Origin: an uncultured Clostridium sp.
GTDB taxonomy: Bacteria; Bacillota; Clostridia; Clostridiales; Clostridiaceae
DNA length: 41,289 nt
Direction: 5' to 3'
Assembly: GCA_900543325.1 (NCBI GenBank)
Contig: UQQU01000027.1
Location: forward strand, 1-41,289
Shown here piece after piece: positions 25,922 to 34,061 of the stretch. The notes beneath the pieces were generated by a model, which was not told the DNA's origin, made no database searches, and saw only the letters and a list, made by a program, of their open reading frames with translations. The stretch's first letter is position 1, and each line of letters opens with the position of its first letter. The position numbers and the translations under genes were made by a program.

Positions 25922-27127
25922 TTAATATTTTATTATTGGACTTTGAAGATAATCTTTATTTGGATTTATTTTGTTATTTAAGTTTGAATAAGCAGCTGTA
26001 GCTTGTATATCAAATTTAAGTAAAGGATTATTAGTAAAGCGCGGTACTTTAGTAATAAGAGGGATAGAAGAGTTTCTTTTTATTAATGAAAGAACTTCTC
26101 TACCTGTTTTGTTAAAGCCTAGAACCCTTGCATAAAGATTATTTGGATCATCTATATTTAAAAAATTATTAGAATCAAGTCCAAGATATATATGAGTTAG
26201 AATTCTTGAAATTTTACTATATGTATATCTCTTACTTTTTACTTTTAAAATAAAATCCTCATAAGAATTTGATGAGTCTAGTTCTTTTATTAATTTATTT
26301 TCTAATCCTTCTGTTATTTCGTAAAGATTGTTAAAATTTATACAGTTTGTTTGGATTTTATATTTTATAAATTTAAACATATCTTCATCAAAAACAAGAG
26401 GATAGTCTTCATCTCGCAATTTACTAAATATTTTATAAGATTCTTCAGGAATTAAATTTTTTAAGTTTTCTAAAGAATGTTTGTTTTTTAATAGTTCTCT
26501 AATTGCTGTAGCTGATGAAAAGGAATTAGAGAGATTTTTATCATTATAGTTAGATCCTTCTCGTTTTAGTGTAGAAGGAGAAATATTGCTATTTAGTCTA
26601 AGAATAGACTTTATATATTCAATTCCTAAAATGTTGTTTGATGAAGTTATTATTTTATTTATTTCTTCGTCCTTTAAGTATTCAATTAAGCTTTTTTCAC
26701 GAGCTTTCGCAAATGTATCACCTTTAGCTAGGTGTTCCTTTATGAGAGATTTTAATTCTGAATCTTCATTAACTAAAATCTTAGAAAGTGCAGTTAACTT
26801 ATCTACATTTCCGCATTCTGAACCAAAAAATAAGTTGTTAACAACACCAAGGTGATGAAGTATTGATACAGAACCTTTTGCAAAAAATTCTGCAGATGAA
26901 ACTGCGTAGTATGTAGGAAGTTCGATAATTAAATCTATTCCGTTATTTAAGGCCATTTCAGTTCTTTTCCATTTGTCAATTATTGCAGGACCACCTCTTT
27001 GAACGAAGTTACCACTCATTATACAAATGATAGCATCGGCATTGGTATTCTTTCTTGCCTCCCTTAAATGATAAAGATGTCCATTGTGAAATGGATTATA
27101 CTCAGTAATTATTCCAGTTATATTCAT
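25922..27127 (-). CDS. tmcAL: tRNA(Met) cytidine acetate ligase
   Basis: Uses acetate and ATP to acetylate C34 of elongator tRNA(Met) (formerly YlbM). The nucleotidyltransferase motif HxGH is at residues 14-17 in GIITEYNPFHNGHLYHL, followed by MSGNFVQRGGPAIIDKWKRTEMAL and ELPTYYAVSSAEFFAKG. The 401-residue length is normal. Ribosome site AAAGGAG. It is divergent from pta-ackA; acetate metabolism and this acetate-using enzyme are neighbours, which may be coincidence. Confidence 0.94.
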   Translation of the reverse strand: MNITGIITEYNPFHNGHLYHLREARKNTNADAIICIMSGNFVQRGGPAIIDKWKRTEMALNNGIDLIIELPTYYAVSSAEFFAKGSVSILHHLGVVNNLFFGSECGNVDKLTALSKILVNEDSELKSLIKEHLAKGDTFAKAREKSLIEYLKDEEINKIITSSNNILGIEYIKSILRLNSNISPSTLKREGSNYNDKNLSNSFSSATAIRELLKNKHSLENLKNLIPEESYKIFSKLRDEDYPLVFDEDMFKFIKYKIQTNCINFNNLYEITEGLENKLIKELDSSNSYEDFILKVKSKRYTYSKISRILTHIYLGLDSNNFLNIDDPNNLYARVLGFNKTGREVLSLIKRNSSIPLITKVPRFTNNPLLKFDIQATAAYSNLNNKINPNKDYLQSPIIKY

Positions 27128-27300
27128 ATTTAAACTCCTTTTTGGGAAATATAAAAATATTATAGCATAGAGGAGGAAATGTGGAAGGAGTTATATAATA
27201 TTTATAATTTATATAATATTTATATTATATAAGATGAAATATACAGTAAAATTCAGAAAATTTATAATATAAAGAATTAATTTTTTGAGCAATTTAGGTA

Positions 27301-27330
27301 TTGAAAAATATGTACCCATAGGAGTATAGT
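27301..27330 (+). promoter_or_regulatory. Promoter of pta-ackA
   Basis: TTGAAA at 27301-27306 and TATAGT at 27325-27330, 18 bases apart, 46 bases before the pta start codon. The upstream 248-base gap is AT-rich and holds a 15-base direct repeat (27191-27205 and 27209-27223). Confidence 0.55.
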
Positions 27331-27375
27331 AATAGTGAAGATGAGACCGTACAAAGTCGAAAGGGGAAATTAAAT

Positions 27376-28383
27376 ATGGAACTTATGGATAAATTATGGA
27401 ATGCGGCTAAGGAAAATAAGCAAAGAATAGTTTTACCAGAAGGTGATGAAGAAAGAACTATTATTGCTACTGAAAAAATCCAAAAATTAGGTTTAGCCTT
27501 TCCAATCCTAGTTGGTAATGAAGAAAAAATATTAGAAAAAGCTAAAGAGCTTGGAGTTGACTTAACTGGTGTTGAAATAATCAATCCAGATAAATCAGAT
27601 AGACTTCAAGATTATATAAATGCATTTTATGAGTCAAGAAAAAGTAAAGGTATGACTTTAGAGAAGGCTGACAAAATCGTTAGAGATCCATTATACTTTG
27701 GAACAATGATGGTTAAATTAGATGATGCTGATGGAATGGTATCAGGTGCTGTTCATACAACTGGAGATTTATTAAGACCAGGTTTACAAATTATTAAAAC
27801 TGCACCAGGAGTATCTGTTGTATCAAGTTTCTTTATCATGATGGTACCAGGATCTAAGTACGGAGAAAATGGAATGTTATTATTCTCAGACTGTGCTGTT
27901 AATCCAAATCCAAATTATGAACAATTAGCAGCTATTGCAATTGCAACTGCTGATACAGCACGTAACCTTTGCAAAGTAGAGCCAAGAGTTGCGATGTTAT
28001 CATTTTCAACAATGGGAAGTGCTGATCATGAAATGGTTGACAAGGTTAGAAAGGCAACAGAACTTGCAAAAGAATTAAGACCAGACTTATTAATAGATGG
28101 TGAATTACAATTAGATGCAGCTATAGTAGAAAGTGTTGCAGCTCAAAAAGCACCAAATAGTAAAGTTGCTGGTAAAGCAAATGTATTAATATTCCCAGAT
28201 TTACAATCAGGAAACATTGGATACAAATTAGTTCAAAGATTTGCAGGAGCAGAGGCTATAGGACCAATGTGTCAAGGATTTGCAAAGCCAATTAACGATT
28301 TATCAAGAGGATGTAACTCAGAAGATATCGTTAATGTTGTAGTATTAACTGCAGTGCAAGCACAAGCTCAAAATGCAAAATAG
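27376..28383 (+). CDS. pta: Phosphate acetyltransferase
   Basis: Converts acetyl-CoA and phosphate to acetyl phosphate, the first step of acetate fermentation. The 335-residue protein is the short, single-domain type. Signatures: RIVLPEGDEERTI near the N terminus, GAVHTTGDLLRPGLQII, SSFFIMMVP and the C-terminal VLIFPDLQSGNIGYKLVQR. Ribosome site AAAGGGGAA. ackA follows after 32 bases with no terminator. Confidence 0.96.
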   Translation: MELMDKLWNAAKENKQRIVLPEGDEERTIIATEKIQKLGLAFPILVGNEEKILEKAKELGVDLTGVEIINPDKSDRLQDYINAFYESRKSKGMTLEKADKIVRDPLYFGTMMVKLDDADGMVSGAVHTTGDLLRPGLQIIKTAPGVSVVSSFFIMMVPGSKYGENGMLLFSDCAVNPNPNYEQLAAIAIATADTARNLCKVEPRVAMLSFSTMGSADHEMVDKVRKATELAKELRPDLLIDGELQLDAAIVESVAAQKAPNSKVAGKANVLIFPDLQSGNIGYKLVQRFAGAEAIGPMCQGFAKPINDLSRGCNSEDIVNVVVLTAVQAQAQNAK

Positions 28384-28415
28384 TAAAATTAAATAGTTTT
28401 AAGAGGTGTTCAAAA

Positions 28416-29615
28416 ATGAAAGTATTAGTTATAAACTGTGGAAGTTCTTCACTTAAATATCAATTAATCGATATGACAACAGAAGAATCGCTAGCACAAG
28501 GATTAGTTGAAAGAATAGGAATTGAAGGTTCTGTTTTAACTCAAAAAGTTGAAGGTAGAGACAAATATATAGTAAAGCAACCAATGGCAGATCACAAAGA
28601 TGCTATAAAGTTAGTTTTAGAAGCTTTAGTTGATGAGAAAAACGGCGTTATTTCTTCAATGGATGAAATTTCAGCAGTAGGACATAGAGTTGTACACGGT
28701 GGAGAAAAGTATAATAAGTCTGTTATAATTGATGCTGAAGTTAAATCATATATAGAAGAATGCTTTAAATTAGCACCACTTCACAATCCAGCAAACATGA
28801 TAGGAATAAATGCTTGTGAAGAATTAATGCCAAACACTCCAATGGTAGCTGTATTTGATACTGCTTTCCATGGAACTATGCCAGAAGAAGCATACATATA
28901 TGCTTTACCATATGAGTTATACAAGAAACATGGAATAAGAAAATATGGATTCCACGGAACTTCACATAAGTATGTTTCACAAAAAGTTGCTGAAGTTATG
29001 GGAAGAGATATTAAAGATTTAAAAATAATCACTTGTCATTTAGGAAATGGTGCAAGTTTATGTGCTGTTAAGAATGGTGTATCAGTTGATACTTCAATGG
29101 GATTCACTCCACTTGAAGGTGTAGCTATGGGTACAAGATGTGGTAACATCGATCCAGCAATAGTTACTTTCTTAATGAAAGAAGAAGGATTATCAGTTGA
29201 TGAAGTTAATGACTTAATGAATAAGAAGTCAGGAGTTCTTGGAGTATCAGGAATTAGCTCAGATTTCAGAGATATCGAAGATGGAGCTTTCAAAGATAAA
29301 GACCCAAGAGCAATATTAGCATTAAAAGTATTTGAGTACAAAGTAAGAGCTACAATAGGAGCATATGCTGCTGTTATGGGTGGTGTAGATGCTATAGTAT
29401 TTACTGCTGGTGTAGGAGAAAATGGTCCAGAAACTAGAGAAGCATGCTTAAAAGGATTAGAATACCTAGGAGTAGAAGTAGATAGAGAAGCTAACAATGT
29501 TAGAGGAAAGGTAAGAGAAATATCTAAGCCAGGATGCAAAGTGAAGGCATTTGTTATACCAACTAATGAAGAATTAATGATTGCTAGAGACACTTTAGAA
29601 TTAATACAAAAGTAA
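28416..29615 (+). CDS. ackA: Acetate kinase
   Basis: Transfers phosphate from acetyl phosphate to ADP, yielding ATP and acetate; central to clostridial energy metabolism. Signatures: the start KVLVINCGSSSLKYQL, VAVFDTAFH, YGFHGTSHKYVS, HLGNGASLCAV and DAIVFTAGVGENGPETR. Length 399 is standard. Ribosome site AGAGGTG. More C-containing synonymous codons (atc, ttc, aac) than in its neighbours fit high expression. Operon with pta. Confidence 0.97.
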   Translation: MKVLVINCGSSSLKYQLIDMTTEESLAQGLVERIGIEGSVLTQKVEGRDKYIVKQPMADHKDAIKLVLEALVDEKNGVISSMDEISAVGHRVVHGGEKYNKSVIIDAEVKSYIEECFKLAPLHNPANMIGINACEELMPNTPMVAVFDTAFHGTMPEEAYIYALPYELYKKHGIRKYGFHGTSHKYVSQKVAEVMGRDIKDLKIITCHLGNGASLCAVKNGVSVDTSMGFTPLEGVAMGTRCGNIDPAIVTFLMKEEGLSVDEVNDLMNKKSGVLGVSGISSDFRDIEDGAFKDKDPRAILALKVFEYKVRATIGAYAAVMGGVDAIVFTAGVGENGPETREACLKGLEYLGVEVDREANNVRGKVREISKPGCKVKAFVIPTNEELMIARDTLELIQK

Positions 29616-29630
29616 TTTGTATAATAAAGC

Positions 29631-29659
29631 TTGACTTTTAATGTCGACCTTTATATAAT
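29631..29659 (+). promoter_or_regulatory. Promoter of yceD-rpmF-plsX
   Basis: TTGACT at 29631-29636, 17-base spacer, perfect TATAAT at 29654-29659. Transcription should start near 29666, giving a leader of about 110 bases. Confidence 0.75.
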
Positions 29660-29665
29660 AAATTG

Positions 29666-29775
29666 TGTTTGAATTCAGTAAATTTTAGCGAGGAGTGAAA
29701 TATCGCTTTGGCTCAAGCTATACATAGTGTATAATGTACCTTGAAGGTATGAGGATTATATCCAGAGCTTAAGAT
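29666..29775 (+). promoter_or_regulatory. Structured leader RNA before yceD
   Basis: A hairpin (29687-29691 with 29703-29707) is followed by a closed multibranch element: outer stem GGCTC (29710-29714) with GAGCT (29765-29769), enclosing three hairpins at 29719-29733 (TATAC/GTATA), 29737-29749 (TACC/GGTA) and 29753-29763 (GGAT/ATCC). The yceD start codon comes seven bases after the outer stem and has no normal ribosome site, which suggests translational control. I do not recognise the motif. Confidence 0.5.
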
Positions 29776-30273
29776 ATGATAATTAATTTTTCAGATTTGC
29801 TATCTAAAAAGAACAGAAAGAAACAAATATCTTTATCATTCGAGTTAGAACCATTTGAATTCGAAGGAGAAGAAATTAGAGCAATTGAAAAAGTTTGTGT
29901 AGAAGGGGTTGCAATATCAGAAAATGATGTTATAGTAATAAATGCTTCTATAAAAACTAAGCTAAAGCTAAATTGTTCTAGATGCTTAGATGCCTTTATC
30001 TATCCAATAGATATTGATATAGAAGAAAGGTTTACAAACAATAAGGAACTTGACAGTGAGGAAATTATGTTTGTAGATGGTGATACACTAGATATTACCG
30101 AGATTATTGAAAATAGTATTATTTCAACCTTACCTATCAAAAGACTTTGCAAGGAAGACTGTAAGGGACTATGTTCTCAGTGCGGTGCAAATAAAAATAT
30201 TGAAAATTGTAGTTGTTTAGATTATGATGTTGATATTAGGCTTGCAAAGCTTAGAGAGTTGTTTGGGGAATAA
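29776..30273 (+). CDS. yceD: YceD/DUF177 family protein, rRNA accumulation factor
   Basis: DUF177 family protein, 165 residues; homologues are needed for normal 23S rRNA accumulation in bacteria and plastids. The family region is AIEKVCVEGVAISE, then C-x2-C in LNCSRCLDAFIYPI. The C terminus has a cluster CKEDCKGLCSQCG...CSC, probably binding zinc, as in many Firmicute versions. The ATG is fixed by an in-frame TAA at 29770-29772 directly upstream. Unlike every neighbour it has no clear Shine-Dalgarno sequence. rpmF follows after 12 bases, an association conserved widely. Confidence 0.92.
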   Translation: MIINFSDLLSKKNRKKQISLSFELEPFEFEGEEIRAIEKVCVEGVAISENDVIVINASIKTKLKLNCSRCLDAFIYPIDIDIEERFTNNKELDSEEIMFVDGDTLDITEIIENSIISTLPIKRLCKEDCKGLCSQCGANKNIENCSCLDYDVDIRLAKLRELFGE

Positions 30274-30285
30274 GGAGGTGTAATA

Positions 30286-30471
30286 ATGGGAAATCCAGCT
30301 AGAAAGACATATAGAGCAAAAAGAGATTCTAGAAGAGCTCAAACTTTTAAGTTAAGCTTACCAGGAATAGTTGAATGTCCACAATGCCACGAAATGAAGA
30401 TGGCTCACAGAGTTTGTAAGAACTGTGGATTCTACAAAGGTAAAGAAGTAGTTGCTTCAACTGAAGAATAA
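30286..30471 (+). CDS. rpmF: 50S ribosomal protein L32
   Basis: Large-subunit protein of 61 residues. Starts MGNPARKTYRAKRDSRRAQ and contains the zinc ribbon CPQCHEMKMAHRVCKNCGFY with four cysteines. Ribosome site AAGGAGGTG, 12 bases after yceD. The yceD-rpmF-plsX cluster ties ribosome and membrane synthesis, as in many bacteria. Confidence 0.97.
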   Translation: MGNPARKTYRAKRDSRRAQTFKLSLPGIVECPQCHEMKMAHRVCKNCGFYKGKEVVASTEE

Positions 30472-30498
30472 AAGAAAGTCTTATGACTTTCTTTTCTT
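30471..30498 (+). terminator. Weak terminator or attenuator between rpmF and plsX
   Basis: AAAGAAAGTC (30471-30480) pairs perfectly with GACTTTCTTT (30485-30494), loop TTAT, followed by TCTTTAT. The short T tract suggests partial read-through into plsX, which has no obvious promoter of its own. Confidence 0.6.
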
Positions 30499-30527
30499 TA
30501 TATATAAAGAAATAAGGGGTGAAAGAA

Positions 30528-31529
30528 ATGAGAATTGCTATAGACGGTATGGGTGGAGATAATGCACCACAAGCTGTTGTTAATGGTGTAGTGCAAGCTC
30601 TTAATGAATTTAATGATTTAGAGTTTTTTATAACAGGACCAGAAGATATAATAAAAGAGCAATTAAAACAAGAAAATTATACAGGTGATAAAATAACTAT
30701 AGTAGATGCTAAAGAAGTTATATCAACTAATGAGCATCCAGTTATGGCTATAAGAAAAAAGAAAGATTCAAGTTTATGTAAAGCTTTAAACTTAGTTAAG
30801 GAAAAAAAGTGTGATGCTGTTTTATCTGCTGGAAGCACAGGAGCCTTTTTAGCAGGATGTAATTTTATTGTAGGAAGAATTAAAGGTGTTAAGAGACCAG
30901 CATTAACTCCTATCATGCCAGGTAAAAATGCACCATTTATGATTGTAGATGCAGGGGCCAATGTAGATTGTAAACCTGAGTATTTAGTGCAATTTGCTCA
31001 TATGGGTAGAGAATATTATAAAGGTGTATTAAAAGCAGAAAACCCTAGTATTGGATTAGTTAATATTGGTGCTGAAGAAGAGAAAGGTAATGAATTAACT
31101 AAAAATACATACCAGCTACTAAAGAATGAAGAAGGACTTAATTTCGTAGGCAATGTAGAACCGAGAGATGTTACTTTAGGTGATACTAATGTTCTTGTTT
31201 GTGATGGTTTTGCAGGTAACACAATTTTAAAAATGTATGAAGGAACGGCATCTACTCTTTTAAAGATAATAAAAGATGAAATTCTTTCTTCAGGTGTTAA
31301 GGCAAAGGTTGGAGCTCTTTTATTGAAGCCTGTATTTAAAAGTATAAAGAAAAAGTTCGATTATAAGGAATATGGTGGAGCACCTTTTTTAGGTGTTGAT
31401 GGAATTTGTATTAAAGCTCATGGAAGTTCTGATGGAAAGGCTTTTAAAAATGCTATAAGACAAAGTAAACAGTTCTATGATAGCAAAGTTTTAGAAAAAA
31501 TTAAGGAAGAATTAGAGCTAAAAGCTTAG
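30528..31529 (+). CDS. plsX: Phosphate acyltransferase PlsX
   Basis: Makes acyl phosphate from acyl-ACP and phosphate for phospholipid synthesis. Signatures: MRIAIDGMGGDNAPQAVVNG, VLSAGSTGAFLAG, IVDAGANVDCKPEYLVQFA and VCDGFAGNTILKMYEG. The start is ATG 30528, with AAGGGG eight bases upstream; an in-frame GTG at 30519 overlaps that site. Length 333 is typical. acpP follows on its own promoter. In Bacillus, fabD and fabG stand between plsX and acpP; here they are absent. Confidence 0.96.
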   Translation: MRIAIDGMGGDNAPQAVVNGVVQALNEFNDLEFFITGPEDIIKEQLKQENYTGDKITIVDAKEVISTNEHPVMAIRKKKDSSLCKALNLVKEKKCDAVLSAGSTGAFLAGCNFIVGRIKGVKRPALTPIMPGKNAPFMIVDAGANVDCKPEYLVQFAHMGREYYKGVLKAENPSIGLVNIGAEEEKGNELTKNTYQLLKNEEGLNFVGNVEPRDVTLGDTNVLVCDGFAGNTILKMYEGTASTLLKIIKDEILSSGVKAKVGALLLKPVFKSIKKKFDYKEYGGAPFLGVDGICIKAHGSSDGKAFKNAIRQSKQFYDSKVLEKIKEELELKA

Positions 31530-31632
31530 AATTTAAAATAGTTATAAGTTGTAATATATTTTATTAAATATTAAGTAAAAGAAAATTTTTTGGTTTATTA
31601 GTCGTTTTCATAACAAATATAAGTAATGTATA

Positions 31633-31661
31633 TTGACGACAACAAAAATATATAATATTAT
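31633..31661 (+). promoter_or_regulatory. Promoter of acpP
   Basis: TTGACG at 31633-31638, 17-base spacer, TATTAT at 31656-31661, 30 bases before the acpP start. Confidence 0.65.
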
Positions 31662-31690
31662 CTAAATGGGTGTGTTTAGGAGGTGAAAGA

Positions 31691-31921
31691 ATGTTTGAAA
31701 AGATAAGAGAAATCATTGCTGATAAGCTAAGCATTAATGAAGACGAAATAACTATGGATTCAGCATTTTTAGAAGACTTAAATGCAGATTCTTTAGATAT
31801 AGTTGAACTTATAATGGCTTTAGAAGATGAGTTAGATATGGAAATTCCAGACGAAGACGCAGAGAACTTTGTAACTGTTGGTGATGTAGTTAAATTTGTA
31901 AAGTCACATGTTGAGGAATAA
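31691..31921 (+). CDS. acpP: Acyl carrier protein
   Basis: Carries growing acyl chains on a phosphopantetheine arm during fatty-acid synthesis. The 76-residue acidic protein has the attachment site DLNADSLDIVEL with Ser34. ATG 31691 is chosen because AGGAGGTGA lies just before it; upstream in-frame sequence would include that site. It links functionally to plsX upstream and to coaBC and coaD, which supply the CoA arm. Confidence 0.96.
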   Translation: MFEKIREIIADKLSINEDEITMDSAFLEDLNADSLDIVELIMALEDELDMEIPDEDAENFVTVGDVVKFVKSHVEE

Positions 31922-31923
31922 AT

Positions 31924-31957
31924 AAAATCCCGCAGTATTTGCGGGATTTTATTTATA
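31924..31957 (+). terminator. Intrinsic terminator after acpP
   Basis: AAAATCCCGC (31924-31933) pairs perfectly with GCGGGATTTT (31941-31950); T-rich tail follows. Confidence 0.85.
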
Positions 31958-31983
31958 AAGTACTTTTATTAAAAATCGAAATA

Positions 31984-32027
31984 GTTTATTCTTGAATTTG
32001 TTTATATAAGCAAGTTGAAGAATAAAC
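31984..32027 (+). promoter_or_regulatory. Long hairpin in the rnc leader
   Basis: Bases 31984-32003 pair with 32008-32027 around loop ATAT: 20 positions with one G-G mismatch and two G-T wobbles. No T run follows. The rnc ribosome site AAGGAG starts four bases downstream. Nearly two turns of double-stranded RNA just before the RNase III gene suggest an RNase III self-processing site, as known for the E. coli rnc operon. It could instead be a DNA palindrome. Confidence 0.55.
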
Positions 32028-32044
32028 TTGAAGGAGTGTAAATA

Positions 32045-32743
32045 ATGAATAATTTCTATCAGAAGGAAGCTGAAGATATAATAGGTATTAAGTTTAATGA
32101 GCCTAAATTATTACTTACAGCTTTAACTCATTCATCTTATGCCAATCAACATAGAGATGAAGAGTATAATGAAAGATTTGAATTTTTAGGAGATGCCATT
32201 CTTCAAGTATGTATTACTGAGTATTTATTTTTAAATTATAAAGAAAAAAGTGAAGGGGAATTAACTAAGATTCGTAGTTTAATTGTTTGTGAAAACTCTT
32301 TATATGAAATAGGGAAATCCTTGAACTTAGGTTACTTATTAAGAATGAGCAAAGGTGAAGAATTAACTGGAGGAAGAGAAAGAATATCTTTAATAGCTGA
32401 TGCCGTAGAAGCTTTAATAGCAGCTATATATTTAGATAAAGGATTAGAGTTTACAAAAGATTATATTATAGGTAGATTCGAAGATATAATAAAGCGTGCC
32501 ATAAATAATGATATAATATTAGATTATAAGACTAGATTGCAGGAATATCTTCAAAAAAATGGAGAAATATCTATAGTTTATGAGCTTATTAAGTTCGAGG
32601 GACCACCACATAGAAGAAAATTTTATACAAAGCTTATAATTGATAATAATGAACTAACTTGTGGTGAAGGTTATAGCAAGAAAGAGTCAGAACAAAATGC
32701 AGCAAAAGCAGCATTAAAGGTTTTGGAGGATAAGAATGAGTAA
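32045..32743 (+). CDS. rnc: Ribonuclease III
   Basis: Double-strand-specific endoribonuclease that processes rRNA precursors and regulates mRNAs. The catalytic signature ERFEFLGDAIL begins at residue 43 (Glu46, Asp50); the later LIADAVEALIAAIYLDKG holds the remaining metal ligands. The C-terminal double-stranded RNA-binding domain covers about 158-229 (DYKTRLQEYLQKNG to ESEQNAAKAALKVL). Length 232 is normal. Its end overlaps the next gene by eight bases. The rnc-smc-ftsY order is conserved with Bacillus. Confidence 0.97.
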   Translation: MNNFYQKEAEDIIGIKFNEPKLLLTALTHSSYANQHRDEEYNERFEFLGDAILQVCITEYLFLNYKEKSEGELTKIRSLIVCENSLYEIGKSLNLGYLLRMSKGEELTGGRERISLIADAVEALIAAIYLDKGLEFTKDYIIGRFEDIIKRAINNDIILDYKTRLQEYLQKNGEISIVYELIKFEGPPHRRKFYTKLIIDNNELTCGEGYSKKESEQNAAKAALKVLEDKNE

Positions 32744-33767
32744 GAATTATTATATAATTCCTGTTTTTATTTCTCATCAAGGATGCCCACATCAATGTGT
32801 TTTTTGTAATCAAGATAGAATAGCAGGAAAGTATGAGGAAGTTTTTGCTAGTGATGTTAGAAAAATTATAGATGAATATTTAGAAACTATAAATAGTAAA
32901 GGTGCTACTATAGAAGTGTCATTTTTTGGTGGTACATTTACTGCAATTGATGTTAATAAGCAAAAGGAATTATTAGAAGTTGCTAGAGAATATAAGCAAA
33001 AAGGTCTAATACATAAAATAAGATTATCAACAAGACCAGATGCTATATTACCTTATATCTTAGGATATTTAAAGGAATATAAGGTTGATATAATAGAACT
33101 TGGAGTTCAATCATTAGATGATGAGGTTTTAAGAAAAGCTGGTAGAGGACATAGCGTCAATGATGTATTAGTTGCATCTAAACTTATTAAAGAAGCTGGA
33201 TTTACTTTAGGTCATCAAATAATGCCAGGATTACCAGGGGATAGTTTTGATATTGATATAGAGACTACTAAAAAATCAATTGAGATGAAACCAGATATAT
33301 GTAGAATATATCCATCGTTAGTTATCAAGGATACACCTATGGAGGATATGTATAATAGAGGGGATTATGTACCATACTCTTTAGATGAAGCTGTATATAT
33401 TAGTGGTGAAATGCTAAAATTATATAATGAAGCTAAAATTAAAGTAATTAGAATTGGTTTACAACCAACGGATACTATTACTACAGGAAAAGATATAGTA
33501 GATGGACCTTTCCATCCAGCTTTTAGGGAATTAGTTGAAGGTCACTTGATTTGTGAAACCTTAGACAAAAAATGTCCAAAGGAAAAGGATATTATAGTTG
33601 AAATCAATGAAAAGGATATTAGTAAATTATATACTAATAAAAAGCAGTATTTTAAAAGATTTTTAGCTGGTAGAGAAGGTAAAGTATATGTTAATACTAA
33701 CAATAAGGTGAAAAAGGGAAGAATTAAGCTAACAGTTATTGAGAAGAGAGAAGAATTTAAAATATAA
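32736..33767 (+). CDS. Radical SAM protein, Elp3-like N-terminal family
   Basis: A 343-residue radical SAM enzyme of undetermined function. The cluster motif CPHQCVFC gives Cys17, Cys21 and Cys24 (C-x3-C-x2-C). It also has FFGGTFTAID, STRPDAI, ELGVQSLDDEVLRKAGRGH and HQIMPGLPGDS, the pattern of Elp3/HemN-like radical SAM domains. The acetyltransferase domain of true Elp3 is absent. Clostridial genomes often carry it between rnc and smc. Start overlaps the rnc end (ATGAGTAA), implying coupled translation. Confidence 0.85.
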   Translation: MSKNYYIIPVFISHQGCPHQCVFCNQDRIAGKYEEVFASDVRKIIDEYLETINSKGATIEVSFFGGTFTAIDVNKQKELLEVAREYKQKGLIHKIRLSTRPDAILPYILGYLKEYKVDIIELGVQSLDDEVLRKAGRGHSVNDVLVASKLIKEAGFTLGHQIMPGLPGDSFDIDIETTKKSIEMKPDICRIYPSLVIKDTPMEDMYNRGDYVPYSLDEAVYISGEMLKLYNEAKIKVIRIGLQPTDTITTGKDIVDGPFHPAFRELVEGHLICETLDKKCPKEKDIIVEINEKDISKLYTNKKQYFKRFLAGREGKVYVNTNNKVKKGRIKLTVIEKREEFKI

Positions 33768-33819
33768 TTGTGTAAGTTTAAACTTTAGTAGTTAAAATAA
33801 TAAAAGATATGAATTTAGG

Positions 33820-33886
33820 TGACAAGGGGCAAAGGGTATATAGCAAGATAAATAATATTCTTGTTTATGAGCTTTGAATCTTGTCA
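33820..33886 (+). other. Long imperfect intergenic hairpin
   Basis: TGACAAG (33820-33826) and CAAAG (33830-33834) pair with CTTTG (33872-33876) and CTTGTCA (33880-33886), leaving a symmetric 3x3 internal loop; an inner AT stem is possible. A second 9-bp hairpin, TTTCTTTAG with CTAAAGAAA, lies at 33901-33930. A T-rich stretch follows the first hairpin, so it may be a poor terminator. Confidence 0.5.
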
Positions 33887-33949
33887 TTGTTTTATTGATA
33901 TTTCTTTAGCTTTGCTATAAACTAAAGAAAGAATGGAGTGAGAGTTATT

Positions 33950-34042
33950 ATGAAAGCAAAGACAAGAGAAAAAATGATGTATGTAATTACTATTTTTATG
34001 CTTATAGTATTTTTAATAAGTTTATTACCAGCTTTTATATAA
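33950..34042 (+). CDS. 30-residue single-pass membrane peptide (DUF4044-like)
   Basis: Short ORF: a basic start MKAKTREKMMYV followed by one hydrophobic helix (ITIFMLIVFLISLLPAFI). It resembles the small DUF4044 proteins that I recall in this position upstream of smc in clostridia. Start ATG has GGAGTGAGAG upstream; smc begins 19 bases after its stop. Function unknown. Evidence is the ribosome site, topology and position; the family name is from memory. Confidence 0.65.
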   Translation: MKAKTREKMMYVITIFMLIVFLISLLPAFI

Positions 34043-34061
34043 AAAGATAAGGAGTGTATTT

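Noticed and set aside
29036..29593. 185-codon open frame antisense to ackA
   Set aside because: Lies wholly within the well-identified acetate kinase gene and has no family resemblance or start signals.
29692..29725. Leader peptide in the yceD leader (GTG or TTG start after GAGGAG)
   Set aside because: Spacing from the GAGGAG to GTG is too short and to TTG too long; the peptides of 8-10 residues have no meaningful amino-acid bias.
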